This document shows, in pieces, positions 20,363 through 30,523 of a stretch of 40,560 bases of DNA. A program made the position numbers and the translations under genes. The notes under the pieces are model-generated. The model made no database searches. It had not been told where the DNA came from and was given only the letters and a program-made list of their open reading frames with translations. Location: NCBI GenBank assembly GCA_002878035.1, contig PNIU01000008.1, positions 1 to 40,560 of the forward strand. Direction: 5' to 3'. The stretch comes from Sulfurihydrogenibium sp. Lineage in GTDB: Bacteria > Aquificota > Aquificia > Aquificales > Hydrogenothermaceae. The stretch's first letter is position 1. Every line of letters begins with the position of its first letter.

Positions 20363-21567
20363 CAGTAGTCTCCCGTTGCTAATTTTAGTTGATACAAGAC
20401 AGTGTAATAATCAATTTTTGCTTGAGTGTAGCTTTTTTGAAATTCTCTAAAAAGTTTGTAAGTATCAAGTAGTGTTAAAACGTTTATACCTCTAAGGGCA
20501 AAAGCTTTTTCAGTGTTTTCTTTTAGTTTCTTTACATCTTCATACTTAGATTTATACTCATTCATTATACTTTCTTTTGATTTTAAGGAATAGTAAAGCT
20601 GTCTTATTTCTGTTTTTACCTGCTCGATGGTTTTCTCGTAAAGGATTTTGGATTGGATTAAGTTTATCTTTGATTTTAAAATCTCACCTTGGTTTCTGTC
20701 AAAAATTGGTATAGGAACACTAAAACCAACTCCCAAAAACTGGTATTTTTCTGCTACTCCATCAAATTCTAAACCTACCGTAACGTTAGGTATTGCCATA
20801 GCTTTGTTTAAATCAACTTGCAGTTGAGACGCTTCAACGTTAACCTTACTACTTTTAACATCGTACCTTTTTTCAATGGCTTTCTCTATCAAAGAATCTA
20901 TATCTTCAAACTGCTGGTTGTAGGAAAACAGACTTTCTGAATTTATATCATCAAAATCTGACTTTATAAGAAACTTTAAGTACTCTTTATCTTTGTTGTA
21001 AGACTCTAAGTTGCTGTAGTAATCTTTTTGGTAATCTATCAGACTAAGTTTAAGCTTTTCGTAATCTAAAGCTGGTAAAAATCCTTTTTCATACTGTATT
21101 TTTGCTATTTCTAAAACTTTTTGAAAATCTTCCAAATTTTTCTTTGAGTTTTCAAGCTGAAGTTTATCGTATAGCAGTTGAGTGTAAGCACTAAGATAAG
21201 TGTTTATGTAATCTTTAAGAGATGATTTAAAGTTTAGCTGAGTATACTGTAGAAGTTTTTCTGCAAGTTTTATTCTTATACTTCTTTTGTTTGCCGTTTC
21301 AATCTCTTGGTCTATACGAAAGGAGTTTTGAGTGTTTGAACGGTCTGAAAAATTACGTATGTTGTAGTAAGTAAAGTTTGCCGTAAAGACTGGATTTGGT
21401 CTTAGTTTTGCTGTGATTATATCGGCTTTTGCTTTTTCTATCTCATTTTTTTGGACTAATATATCGTAGTTGTTGTTTATAAATGTGTTTAAACCTTCTT
21501 CAAATGTTAGCGTTTGTCCGAAGGTAAAAGAAGAGTAAATCAAAAACCCCAAAACGTATTTCTTCAT
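20362..21567 (-). CDS. TolC-like outer membrane efflux protein
   Basis: Signal peptide, long coiled-coil repeats, operon with MFP and RND. Confidence 0.88.
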   Translation of the reverse strand: MKKYVLGFLIYSSFTFGQTLTFEEGLNTFINNNYDILVQKNEIEKAKADIITAKLRPNPVFTANFTYYNIRNFSDRSNTQNSFRIDQEIETANKRSIRIKLAEKLLQYTQLNFKSSLKDYINTYLSAYTQLLYDKLQLENSKKNLEDFQKVLEIAKIQYEKGFLPALDYEKLKLSLIDYQKDYYSNLESYNKDKEYLKFLIKSDFDDINSESLFSYNQQFEDIDSLIEKAIEKRYDVKSSKVNVEASQLQVDLNKAMAIPNVTVGLEFDGVAEKYQFLGVGFSVPIPIFDRNQGEILKSKINLIQSKILYEKTIEQVKTEIRQLYYSLKSKESIMNEYKSKYEDVKKLKENTEKAFALRGINVLTLLDTYKLFREFQKSYTQAKIDYYTVLYQLKLATGDY

Positions 21568-21600
21568 ACATAACCCCTATTACAGAAAACTTAACTAAAG

Positions 21601-21606
21601 ATTATA
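21601..21606 (-). promoter_or_regulatory. -10 element for the first efflux operon
   Basis: Minus-strand TTGTATAAT (consensus TATAAT) about 34 nt upstream of the OMF start; -35 weak. Confidence 0.4.
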
Positions 21607-21639
21607 CAAAAGAAAAATTAAAAGAAAATTACAAAAATT

Positions 21640-22083
21640 TTAATCTTGATTTTTGTCTTTCGAGATAAGAGAGATTATTTGAGATTTTGATATCAGTGAG
21701 TTTGCAATGGAATTTTTTTCTTTGAGATTCTGTAAAAGTAGTAAGGTTGCTACAAAAACCATTATCCCCAAAAATCCACCCAAAACCCTATCTCCAATCT
21801 TTACTTTACGATGTTTGTATACAAACATCTTTAAAAACTTTTCCATTATTATAAAAAACCCTATAACTAACAAAACTATAACCACAAACGATAAAAAGTT
21901 AACTATAACAGGATTACCGTTGAAAAAGTTAGACAAAACAGAGCTAAAAGGTTTGTAAAACAAAGAACCTAAGAAGACACCACCCAAAAATCCCAAAAAT
22001 TTAAAAAAAAGATTTATAAAACCCCTATAAATACCCAGTAGAAAAAAGTATAAAAAAGCCAAAATAAGGATTAAGTCAATCAT
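21640..22083 (-). CDS. CvpA family membrane protein
   Basis: MIDLILILAFLYFFLLGIYRGFINLFFKFLGFLGG...; KIGDRVLGGFLG. Confidence 0.85.
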   Translation of the reverse strand: MIDLILILAFLYFFLLGIYRGFINLFFKFLGFLGGVFLGSLFYKPFSSVLSNFFNGNPVIVNFLSFVVIVLLVIGFFIIMEKFLKMFVYKHRKVKIGDRVLGGFLGIMVFVATLLLLQNLKEKNSIANSLISKSQIISLISKDKNQD

Positions 22084-22098
22084 AACAAACTTTCGGAA

Positions 22099-22545
22099 CT
22101 AACTTAACTTTTCTTTAACTATCCTACTTACAACGGAACCTTCAGCCCTTCCCTTTACTTTATCCATTACTGCTTTCATAACTTTACCCATATCTTTAAC
22201 GGAAGAAGCCCCTACCTCTTTTATAGTTTCTTCAACTATCTTTGTAAGCTCATCTTCCGATAGAGGTTGAGGTAAAAATTCTTGAACAACTTCTATTTCT
22301 TTTAGCTCTTTATTAGCTAAATCTTCCCTACCTGCTTTAGCATATTGCTCGTAAGCTTCCTTTCTCTGCTTTACGTATTTTTGCAGTATGGCTATAATTT
22401 CTTCGTCTGTTAACTCTTTTTTTGAATCTATCTGAACTTTTTTAATCTCGGATATAAGCATTCTGATAGTTGATAGTCTATCTTTATCGCCGCTTTTCAT
22501 AGCGGCTTTCATCTCTTCTTGAAGCCTTTTGAAAAGCTCCGCCAT
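22099..22545 (-). CDS. GatB/YqeY domain protein
   Basis: MKSGDKDRLSTIRMLISEIK, EFLPQPLSEDEL, DMGKVMKAVMDKVKGRAEG. Confidence 0.93.
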   Translation of the reverse strand: MAELFKRLQEEMKAAMKSGDKDRLSTIRMLISEIKKVQIDSKKELTDEEIIAILQKYVKQRKEAYEQYAKAGREDLANKELKEIEVVQEFLPQPLSEDELTKIVEETIKEVGASSVKDMGKVMKAVMDKVKGRAEGSVVSRIVKEKLS

Positions 22546-22546
22546 A

Positions 22547-22741
22547 TTATAACAACCCTTTTTTCTTTAGTGCTTTTATTAATCTTTTTCTTGCTGCTCT
22601 TTCTTTTCTCTTTCTTTTAACAGAAGGTTTTTCGTAAAACTCCTTTCTTTTATACTCAGTTAGTATACCTTCTTTCTCAACTATCTTTTTAAACTTCTTT
22701 AGAGCCTTCTCAAAATCTCCTTCTACGTAAACCGTCGCCAT
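22547..22741 (-). CDS. rpsU: 30S ribosomal protein S21
   Basis: [47 protein letters not shown]. Confidence 0.95.
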   Translation of the reverse strand: MATVYVEGDFEKALKKFKKIVEKEGILTEYKRKEFYEKPSVKRKRKERAARKRLIKALKKKGLL

Positions 22742-22804
22742 TAACCGTTATACCTCCTAAAATTTAATTAATCTTAATTATTTTAACACTAATCAAAAAT
22801 AAAT

Positions 22805-22841
22805 TGCAACCACAATATTAAAAATGTTAAAATTTTTAACC
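22805..22841 (+). promoter_or_regulatory. Candidate ilvE promoter overlapped by a dyad
   Basis: TTGCAA (22805-22810), 18 nt, TAAAAT (22829-22834); dyad GTTAAAA-T-TTTTAAC at 22827-22841. Confidence 0.4.
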
Positions 22842-22861
22842 AAAATCTTAGGAGGAAGTAT

Positions 22862-23770
22862 ATGGCTATAGTTTATTTTGAAAACAAGTTTGTAAACGAG
22901 GAAGATGCAAAGATAAGTATCAAAACTAACTCTTTTCATTACGGAACGGCAGTTTTTGAAGGTATAAGAGCTTACTACAATAAAGAAAACGACACTATGT
23001 ATGGACTTTTCTTCAAAGAGCATTATCAAAGGCTTTTTAAAAATATGAGAATACTAAATATGGAAATAGAAGAAAGTATAGATGATTTAGTTGAAATCAC
23101 TAAAGAATTGATAAAAAGAAATAACCACAAAGAAGATGTTTATATAAGGCCTATCGTTTACTACTCTGATTTAGCAATCGGTCCAAAGCTTATAGGTTAC
23201 ACTGCTAAAATTGCTATTTATACACTTCCACTTGGAGATTACATAGACACAAGCAAAGGTATAAAAGCAAAAGTTTCATCTTGGGTAAGGTTAAACGATA
23301 ATATGATTCCACCAAGATTAAAAGTAACTGGAGCTTACGTCAACAGTGCTTTGGCAAAAACGGAAGCTTTACTTTCTGGAGCTGAAGAAGCGATAGTCTT
23401 AAACAAAGATGGTTTCGTCTCGGAAGGTAGCGCTGAAAACATATTTATAGTAAGGGATGGAAAGCTTATAACTCCAGCTGTAAGCGATGATATCCTTGAA
23501 GGTATAACCAGAAAAGCCGTTATGGATATAGCCACAGATTTAGGAATACCAGTTATAGAGAGAAGTATATCCAGAACAGAACTCTACGTAGCAGATGAAG
23601 TGTTTTTCTGCGGAACAGGAGCCCAGATATCACCAGTTATTGAAATAGATAACATAAAGATAGGTAACGGAACAGTTGGAGAGATTACTAAGAAGATAAA
23701 AGATGTATACTTCGATGCAGTTAGAGGTAAGGTTGAAAAGTATAGAAGCTGGGTAGTTGAGATAAAGTGA
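22862..23770 (+). CDS. ilvE: Branched-chain amino acid aminotransferase
   Basis: FHYGTAVFEGIRAY, YVNSALAKTEAL, GSAENIFIV, EVFFCGTGAQISPV motifs. Confidence 0.96.
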   Translation: MAIVYFENKFVNEEDAKISIKTNSFHYGTAVFEGIRAYYNKENDTMYGLFFKEHYQRLFKNMRILNMEIEESIDDLVEITKELIKRNNHKEDVYIRPIVYYSDLAIGPKLIGYTAKIAIYTLPLGDYIDTSKGIKAKVSSWVRLNDNMIPPRLKVTGAYVNSALAKTEALLSGAEEAIVLNKDGFVSEGSAENIFIVRDGKLITPAVSDDILEGITRKAVMDIATDLGIPVIERSISRTELYVADEVFFCGTGAQISPVIEIDNIKIGNGTVGEITKKIKDVYFDAVRGKVEKYRSWVVEIK

Positions 23771-24345
23771 AAGAGTTTTTAGAAGTTTTTGAAAAAGACG
23801 TAAAATTTATTCAAGCTGATAAAGAAGTCTTTTACACTGATATAGGATACGGAGAGAAGTTTGTGACAATTTCTCTCTCCGTTTTTGACCAAGAAAGTCT
23901 GATTTTCTACTCTTCATTACAAGCTTTAAAAGAAATAATAAAAAGGTTTTTAAACATAAAAACACCAAAAGGTTTCAGAACCAGAGTTTTCATCTATAGA
24001 AGAGAAAAGTTTGAAAACTTTATAAACGCCTATCAATCTATAAACCTACAAAACATAATTTACAATATCAACATAGATTATGCCGGAACTGGAAGTAATA
24101 CGATAGGTATTTACAAAATGGAAGAAGACGACATAAAAAAAGTTATAAAAAGTATTGAAATAACCGACACCTCTATATCACTAATAAACATCAAAGAACC
24201 TTTAACTCCAAATTTAAAAAGTTTGGTCTTTTTGAAAGATGAAAATAACCTTCTGATTGAGAAACTGGATAAAAACTACTATGACAGTTATCTAATAAAC
24301 AAATGTGTAGTGTTTTTAACTAACTTCTTAAACAAGGTTATATAA
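23767..24345 (+). CDS. Hypothetical protein, 192 aa (GTG start)
   Basis: 4-nt overlap with ilvE and 1-nt overlap with the next gene; no family recognised. Confidence 0.75.
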   Translation: MKEFLEVFEKDVKFIQADKEVFYTDIGYGEKFVTISLSVFDQESLIFYSSLQALKEIIKRFLNIKTPKGFRTRVFIYRREKFENFINAYQSINLQNIIYNINIDYAGTGSNTIGIYKMEEDDIKKVIKSIEITDTSISLINIKEPLTPNLKSLVFLKDENNLLIEKLDKNYYDSYLINKCVVFLTNFLNKVI

Positions 24346-25193
24346 TGTTAGAAAATATAAACATTATTACAAAAATTTTAATTTCTCTTACACTTTTAGC
24401 TTATGTTTATTTTTTTGATTACGATTACAAAAAACCTCTTGTTGCTTTAATATTTGCCTACATTGTTGGTTCTTTTATACTAAATCCCATCTTAAAAAAC
24501 AGAATTTTAAAATTTTTCATCTATCTTTTGGATTTAGTAATGTTAAGCTACTTTTCATACGCTACTGGCAACAGTTACTTTTCTTTGTTTTACTTTCTTT
24601 TGATATTGCCAGAAAAAAACATAAAGGATTACATAATACTATCTCTTATTTCAATACCAACTATAGCTTATAACTTTTATCAGACAAACTTTTACGACTT
24701 TACTTACGTTGCCTTAGCTTTAGGTATAACACTATTTGGTATTAAGAACATTATCTTTAGTAAGAATTTAGAAGAAACGGTTGAAAGTTATGTATCAAAA
24801 ACTAAGGAAAGTTTTATAAATTATCTAAGATGCAAATCAAAGTCTGAGTTTTACCGTAAGTTTTACGATGTTTCAACAACGGTAAACCTATTTAAAAAAG
24901 GTAAAGTATCTCCGGAATACTTTGGAAGTTTTTTGTATAAGAATCTTAACGTAGACTGTGTTTTAATCTACGACAAACAATCTCAGGAGTGTTATACTTA
25001 CGGTTGCAAATATGAGTGTCAAGATATTTTTAATGAAAACCTTGAAGAAAAGATTTATATAAATGAATCAATTAACAACAAAACAGAAAATAAATACATC
25101 TTAGTAAAGTTTTTTGATGATTATATACTGCTTTTAATGTATAAAGAGTATATTTTAGATGAAGACGAGATTATTAATCTGATTGTGAGATAA
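24345..25193 (+). CDS. Hypothetical membrane protein: multi-TM N-terminus and soluble, possibly GAF-like, C-terminus
   Basis: About 5 hydrophobic segments in the first 140 aa, then a soluble domain ending DDYILLLMYKEYILDEDEIINLIV. Confidence 0.75.
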   Translation: MLENINIITKILISLTLLAYVYFFDYDYKKPLVALIFAYIVGSFILNPILKNRILKFFIYLLDLVMLSYFSYATGNSYFSLFYFLLILPEKNIKDYIILSLISIPTIAYNFYQTNFYDFTYVALALGITLFGIKNIIFSKNLEETVESYVSKTKESFINYLRCKSKSEFYRKFYDVSTTVNLFKKGKVSPEYFGSFLYKNLNVDCVLIYDKQSQECYTYGCKYECQDIFNENLEEKIYINESINNKTENKYILVKFFDDYILLLMYKEYILDEDEIINLIVR

Positions 25194-26520
25194 TCTTATC
25201 TTTTAAAAAGTCTACTACATACTTTATTTTTCTATCTTTTTCCATCATCTCTTCAACTTTGTTGCAAGCGTTTATAATCGTAGAGTGGTTTTTTTTCTTA
25301 AAGTAGTTTGATATAGAAGATAAAGACTCGTCCGTTAAGATTTTTGATAGGTACATAGCAATTTGTCTTGCCAGTGTAAGATTTTTGTTTTTCTTATCAC
25401 TTAGTAGGTCTTTTTTGTCTATGTTAAAGTAAATACATACTTCGTCGATGATAGTTTCTACAGAGATAGATTTTACACTATCTAAGTTTACTATATCTTT
25501 TAAAACAGTCTTTGCAGTCTCTATATTCAAAGGTTTGCCCATTATTTCACAGTAAGCTTTGAGTCTTTTTATGGCTCCTTCAAGTTCTCTTACGCTGGAG
25601 TTTAGAAACTTAGATAAGAAGATTACAACTTCCGTTGGTATTTCTATGTTGTACTCTTTGGCTTTTTTATTTATTATTTTAATTTTACTTTCCATATCTG
25701 GTTTTGTTATTTCGACTATAAGACCGCTGTTAAATCTACTTATAAGTCTTTTTTCTAATCCTTTAAGGCTGTTTGGTGGTTTATCTGAAGAAAGGATTAT
25801 CTGTTTACCTGTGCTGTAAAGTAGGTTAAACACGTGGTAAAACTCTATCTGGGTTCTTTCTTTTCCGATTAGAAATTGAATATCATCTACAAGAAGTAAA
25901 TCTACGTCTTTATACCTTTTTCTAAATTCCAAAATCATTCCCTTTTGTATGTAGGAAAACATTTCAGAGGCAAAGGTGTCGGCTGTAGTGTAGATTACTT
26001 TAGCACTCTGATTTTTTCTTAAAAGATGGTAGGCTGTTGCGTGTAGCATATGGGTTTTTCCAAGGCCAACATCTCCGTATATAAATAGAGGGTTAAAAAT
26101 TTTTCCAAGGTTTTCTGCTACTGCTATACATGACTGGTAGGCAACTTTGTTATGGTTTCCTACAACCAAGTTATCAAATGTAAATTTAGGGTTTAAGGTT
26201 AGGTATCCGTAAAACTCTTTACTTTCTTCCTGAAGTTTCTCTTTTCTGTTTCCTTCGTTAAGGTCTTTTAAGGATATTACCTTTATGTTAACTTCTTTTC
26301 CAAAAACTTCCTTTGCTGAAAGGTTTAAATCGTCGTATATATCCGCTAAAATCCAAGTTTTATAAACGTTATCTGGTGTGTATATGTAAAGGTTGCTGTC
26401 TTTGAATTCTACGTAATCTAAGCTGGAAAGTAAGGAGTAGGTGTTTTCATCGACTTTTCCTCTAAGGTTGGAGAGTATTTTGTCCCATATTTGGTTGTTG
26501 GAAAACTCCATACCTTCCAT
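25174..26520 (-). CDS. dnaA: Chromosomal replication initiator DnaA
   Basis: NPLFIYGDVGLGKTHMLHA, LLVDDIQFL, SSVRELEGAIKRL, NHSTIINACNKVE. Confidence 0.97.
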   Translation of the reverse strand: MEGMEFSNNQIWDKILSNLRGKVDENTYSLLSSLDYVEFKDSNLYIYTPDNVYKTWILADIYDDLNLSAKEVFGKEVNIKVISLKDLNEGNRKEKLQEESKEFYGYLTLNPKFTFDNLVVGNHNKVAYQSCIAVAENLGKIFNPLFIYGDVGLGKTHMLHATAYHLLRKNQSAKVIYTTADTFASEMFSYIQKGMILEFRKRYKDVDLLLVDDIQFLIGKERTQIEFYHVFNLLYSTGKQIILSSDKPPNSLKGLEKRLISRFNSGLIVEITKPDMESKIKIINKKAKEYNIEIPTEVVIFLSKFLNSSVRELEGAIKRLKAYCEIMGKPLNIETAKTVLKDIVNLDSVKSISVETIIDEVCIYFNIDKKDLLSDKKNKNLTLARQIAMYLSKILTDESLSSISNYFKKKNHSTIINACNKVEEMMEKDRKIKYVVDFLKDKIISQSD

Positions 26521-26661
26521 TTTATACCTTCTTTTATTGTTTTAGGGGTAAATATTATATTAAAAATTTTTAACGGATTATAAGCAAAATTTTTTGACTT
26601 GAAGAAATTTTATGGTAAAATATAAGGAGTTTATATTGAATTTTATAAATTTGACAATAAC

Positions 26662-26949
26662 TTAAATGCGGTAGTAAGATTTAAGAAAGTTTTTTAAATC
26701 TTCTCTTCTTTCGGTTATAACAAATACTTCCTGAACCGTTGAACCTTTCTTCATAAGAAGTTTGGCTCCTGTTTCTGTATCATACTGATATGTAATGACT
26801 TTTCTGCCACTTTGAGCTTTTGGGCTTGTGTATATTCTTCCCGGTATAATTGATTTAACAAGACCCTCTTCCACGAGGGTCTGTAGATCTTTTTCAAAGT
26901 CTTCTATAATTGAGTGTTCTCTTTTTATACCTTTTTTTCTGTATTTCAT
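26662..26949 (-). CDS. DUF2103-like protein
   Basis: HSIIEDFEKDLQTLVEEGLVKSIIPGRIYTSP...GAKLLMKKGSTVQEVFVIT resembles DUF2103 from memory. Confidence 0.6.
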   Translation of the reverse strand: MKYRKKGIKREHSIIEDFEKDLQTLVEEGLVKSIIPGRIYTSPKAQSGRKVITYQYDTETGAKLLMKKGSTVQEVFVITERREDLKNFLKSYYRI

Positions 26950-26950
26950 C

Positions 26951-27607
26951 TTAGAAAGGTTTTTCTGGGACGCTTTCCCAATCTTTTAAAAATCTTTCTA
27001 AACCGATGTCTGTAAGTGGGTGCTTTGTTAGTTGAGCTATGACACTGTATGGTATGGTTGCTATATCTGCTCCTATCATCGCAGATTCTAACACGTGTAT
27101 TGGGTTTCTGACAGAAGCTACGATTATTTCTGATTTAAACGAGTAGTTGTCTTTTATTGTTTTTATCTGTCTGATTAAGTCCATTCCTGTATGACTTATA
27201 TCGTCTAAACGACCTACGAAAGGTGATATGTAAGAAGCTCCAAGTTTCATAGCTAAAAGGGCTTGAGCTGGTGAAAATATTAAGGTTACGTTGGTTCTTA
27301 TACCGTTTCCTTCAAAATATTTTACTGCTTTTAGACCATCGCTTGTCATAGGTATCTTTATCACAACATTTTTTCCAAGCTTGGCTAACTGCTCTCCTTC
27401 TCTTACCATACCTTCAAAGTCTGTGCTTGCAACTTCAAGGCTTACCGGTTTATCTGGTATTTCTGCTAAAATCTCTTTGACTACTTCCATAAAAGGTCTT
27501 TTTGTTTTTGCTATTAACGTAGGGTTTGTTGTTACTCCATCTAAAAATCCAAGACTGTTTGCTTTTCTGATTTCTTCTATGTCTGCCGTGTCGATAAAAA
27601 ATTTCAT
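26951..27607 (-). CDS. Transaldolase / fructose-6-phosphate aldolase family
   Basis: [60 protein letters not shown]. Confidence 0.95.
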   Translation of the reverse strand: MKFFIDTADIEEIRKANSLGFLDGVTTNPTLIAKTKRPFMEVVKEILAEIPDKPVSLEVASTDFEGMVREGEQLAKLGKNVVIKIPMTSDGLKAVKYFEGNGIRTNVTLIFSPAQALLAMKLGASYISPFVGRLDDISHTGMDLIRQIKTIKDNYSFKSEIIVASVRNPIHVLESAMIGADIATIPYSVIAQLTKHPLTDIGLERFLKDWESVPEKPF

Positions 27608-27620
27608 ATACCTATACCTC

Positions 27621-28904
27621 CTACTTTTTATAGTTATCGTAAAATCTTGTATTCAACCATTTGATATCAAACCATTCTATTGGGTTTACTTCTATACCGT
27701 CAACCAAGACTCCGTAGTGTAAGTGGTCTCCTACTGCTAAACCTGTTGCTCCCGTTTTTCCTATTAACTGACCTTTTTTAACTTTTTCTCCTTCTTTAAC
27801 GTTTATCTGACTTAGATGTGAGTATAGGGTATAGATACAAAGGCCATGGTCTATAATTATACTGTTACCGTATATTCCTAAGAACCCTGCAAAAACTACT
27901 TCTCCATTGTTGGAAGCTTTAACGTCTGCATTTTTTACAGATGCAAAATCAAAACCTTTGTGGTAGGCATCTGCTCCTTCTATTATTTGACCGTTGTATC
28001 TATATTTTCTGTAGTCTGCAAAGCCACCAAGCTTTGCCGAGTTTTCTAAGTAAATAAAGTCTCCTTCAAACATAGGGTAAAGGTTTTTACATTCGGAAGT
28101 TTTTTTATGTATTAGGTCTTCGTTTCTTTTTCTAACTTGAACGTTAACGTATCTAAACAGTTCTACAGGGTCTTGAATGTTTTTATCGGAAAGAGGTTTT
28201 ACCTTTGTTTGAATAAAGTTGTCATCTAAGTCTAAAATTGACTTTGCGTAGTTTATCCATTTAAAGTTTATATTTAAAGAGTGTGTGCTTTTATTGTCTG
28301 CGTAGTCTGAAACTGTAAGAGTTACTGGTTTTGGTGAGTCAAAGTAGTAAGGAAGGCTAAAAGGACATACATACTTCTGGTTTAGATTTAAACATTTAAA
28401 CGGAACATCTCCGACGTAAACTTGTGCATTTTTTATGTTTTCGTTGCTTTGGAAAAAGACAAAACCTGTTCCACCGTTTATCATATTTGATGTGTAATTT
28501 AATATGGATATGGTAGGTGGAGTAAAGTCAAAGGTGACATCTTTCGTAAAGACAGTCTTATTTCTTAGTAAAGAGTTATCTCTAACTTCCACTACTATGG
28601 AGCCTTTACCTTCCAGAATACCATACTTCTTGGGTTCAAGTTTTATAGTCAGGCTTTCTTCTTTCTTACCGTCTAAGTTAGCATCGTAAACTTTTATGCT
28701 TGTATTTCCTTGGTTTATGTAAACCTTAACGTCCTTTAATCCGGGTTTTTCGTCCTTAAGTAGTAATACTACGTTTGAAGATTGTCCTACAAAAGGGGCA
28801 CTTTTATACTCTACAGTAGGCTTTGAAAAGTTTAAAATACCAGAAAGAAATCCTAAAACTAAGATTAATAAAACCGCAACAAAAAGAAATACAACCTTTT
28901 TCAT
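27621..28904 (-). CDS. M23-family (LytM-like) peptidoglycan peptidase
   Basis: YHKGFDFA (HxxxD), [37 protein letters not shown]. Confidence 0.93.
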   Translation of the reverse strand: MKKVVFLFVAVLLILVLGFLSGILNFSKPTVEYKSAPFVGQSSNVVLLLKDEKPGLKDVKVYINQGNTSIKVYDANLDGKKEESLTIKLEPKKYGILEGKGSIVVEVRDNSLLRNKTVFTKDVTFDFTPPTISILNYTSNMINGGTGFVFFQSNENIKNAQVYVGDVPFKCLNLNQKYVCPFSLPYYFDSPKPVTLTVSDYADNKSTHSLNINFKWINYAKSILDLDDNFIQTKVKPLSDKNIQDPVELFRYVNVQVRKRNEDLIHKKTSECKNLYPMFEGDFIYLENSAKLGGFADYRKYRYNGQIIEGADAYHKGFDFASVKNADVKASNNGEVVFAGFLGIYGNSIIIDHGLCIYTLYSHLSQINVKEGEKVKKGQLIGKTGATGLAVGDHLHYGVLVDGIEVNPIEWFDIKWLNTRFYDNYKK

Positions 28905-30455
28905 CTACACTCCTTCAGATATCCTTTTTTCCATGAAGGCTTTTCTTGCAACATACTTGTTGTAAGCGTCTATGTAGGCTTTAAGGCTTGCTTCTATAAT
29001 GTCTGTTGATGTGCCTTTTCCAGATGCTACGTAATCTGTATCATCAAACCTGACTAAAACTCTCACTTCTCCCATAGCATCTTTTCCAGAGGATAAGGAC
29101 CTTATAGTGTAATCTAAAAGTTTTCCTTTTATACCAAGGGCTTTTTCGGTTGCGTTGATTACACTATCAATAGGTCCATCTCCGCATGCCGTAGACACTA
29201 TCTCTTCTCCATCTTTCTCTAATTTAACTGTAGCCGATGGAATAACGTTATCTCCGCTTAAAACGTGGAAGTATTTAACTTTAACTTCGTTTTCAAAGAA
29301 GGAAAACTCTTCCAGTATGAGAGCTTCTATGTCTTCATCGAAAACTTCCTTCTTTTTATCTGCTAACTTTTTAAATTTTGCAAACAAAGTATCTATCTCA
29401 GAATCTGATAAGTTTGTGTATCCAAGTTCTTGTAGTCTTGTTTTAAAGGCGTGTCTTCCAGAGTGTTTACCTAAAACGATTTTTGATTTAGGCACTCCTA
29501 CATCTTCCGCTCTCATTATTTCGTAAGTTTCTCTATGGGCAAGGATACCGTGCTGGTGTATGCCGGCTTCGTGGGCAAAAGCGTTGTCTCCAACGATAGC
29601 TTTGTTAGGCTGGACGAAACTGCCAGTGATTCTACACAGTAATCTACTTGTTTTGTAAATCTCTTTAGTATTTATAGCTGTGTATATACCTTTGAAGTAG
29701 TCATGTCTTACTTTTATGGCCATAACTACTTCTTCCAAAGCCGCGTTTCCTGCTCTCTCTCCTATACCGTTTATAGTAGCGTGAACCTGTCTTGCTCCGT
29801 TTTTGACGGCTGCTAAAGAGTTTGCTACTGCAAGACCTAAATCGTTATGACAGTGGACACTGATAACGGCTTTGTCTATGTTTGGAACGTTGTTTTTTAT
29901 ATCGGCTATAAGCTGACCAAACTCTTCTGGAATAGCATAGCCTACAGTATCTGGAACGTTTATAGTTTTTGCTCCGGCTTTTATAACGGCTTCAAAAATT
30001 CTGTATAGAAACTCTCTCTCTGACCTAACGGCATCTTCGGCCGAAAATTCTACATCGTCAGTGTATTTAAGAGCATACTTTACGGCTTCTACGGCTCTTT
30101 CAACAACTTCGTCAGGTGTCATTTTCAACTTGTATTGCATGTGTATAGGAGATGTGGCTATAAACGTGTGTATTCTTCTGTTTTCAGTGTAGGATAAAGC
30201 TTCTCCGGCTTTGTCTATATCTGATTGTAAAGCCCTTGCTAAAGAACAGACTTTAGCGTTTTTGACTTCCTGAGCTACTCTTTTAACTGCTTCAAAATCT
30301 CCTTCAGAAGCTGCGGCAAAACCGGCTTCTATAACATCTACTCCAAGTTTTTCAAGTTGCAGAGCCATTTTAACCTTTTCTTCAACTGTCATAGAAAATC
30401 CGGGTGCCTGTTCTCCATCTCTCAACGTTGTATCAAATATGATTAATTTCTCCAT
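28905..30455 (-). CDS. leuA: 2-isopropylmalate synthase
   Basis: DTTLRDGEQAPGFSM, HCHNDLGLAVANS, GIGERAGNAALEE, HEAGIHQHG. The ORF-track start (30467, TTG) overlaps the SD TTGGAGG; ATG at 30455 is preferred. Confidence 0.95.
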   Translation of the reverse strand: MEKLIIFDTTLRDGEQAPGFSMTVEEKVKMALQLEKLGVDVIEAGFAAASEGDFEAVKRVAQEVKNAKVCSLARALQSDIDKAGEALSYTENRRIHTFIATSPIHMQYKLKMTPDEVVERAVEAVKYALKYTDDVEFSAEDAVRSEREFLYRIFEAVIKAGAKTINVPDTVGYAIPEEFGQLIADIKNNVPNIDKAVISVHCHNDLGLAVANSLAAVKNGARQVHATINGIGERAGNAALEEVVMAIKVRHDYFKGIYTAINTKEIYKTSRLLCRITGSFVQPNKAIVGDNAFAHEAGIHQHGILAHRETYEIMRAEDVGVPKSKIVLGKHSGRHAFKTRLQELGYTNLSDSEIDTLFAKFKKLADKKKEVFDEDIEALILEEFSFFENEVKVKYFHVLSGDNVIPSATVKLEKDGEEIVSTACGDGPIDSVINATEKALGIKGKLLDYTIRSLSSGKDAMGEVRVLVRFDDTDYVASGKGTSTDIIEASLKAYIDAYNKYVARKAFMEKRISEGV

Positions 30456-30523
30456 TGTATCCTCCAAGCTTTTTAAAAATAATTATCAATAAGGAAAAAA
30501 TATAATACCACAAAAAGATTATA

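Noticed and set aside
21568-21639. ATTAC motifs upstream of the first efflux operon resembling those at 38534-38567
   Set aside because: The best match is part of the -10 TATAAT and the spacing is not phased like the second locus
26521-26661. Possible oriC next to dnaA
   Set aside because: No convincing TTATNCACA-type DnaA box cluster seen by eye in this 141-bp gap; only AT-rich palindromes
26594-26665. Plus-strand TTGACT-16-TAAAAT promoter followed by AAGGAG and a 9-codon TTG ORF (MNFINLTIT*) upstream of dnaA
   Set aside because: The start site would fall inside the ribosome-binding site and the ORF is tiny; the AT-rich region easily produces such matches
27291-27722. 143-aa ORF antisense to the transaldolase and M23 peptidase genes
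   Set aside because: Shadow ORF opposite two strongly supported CDS, no plausible domain
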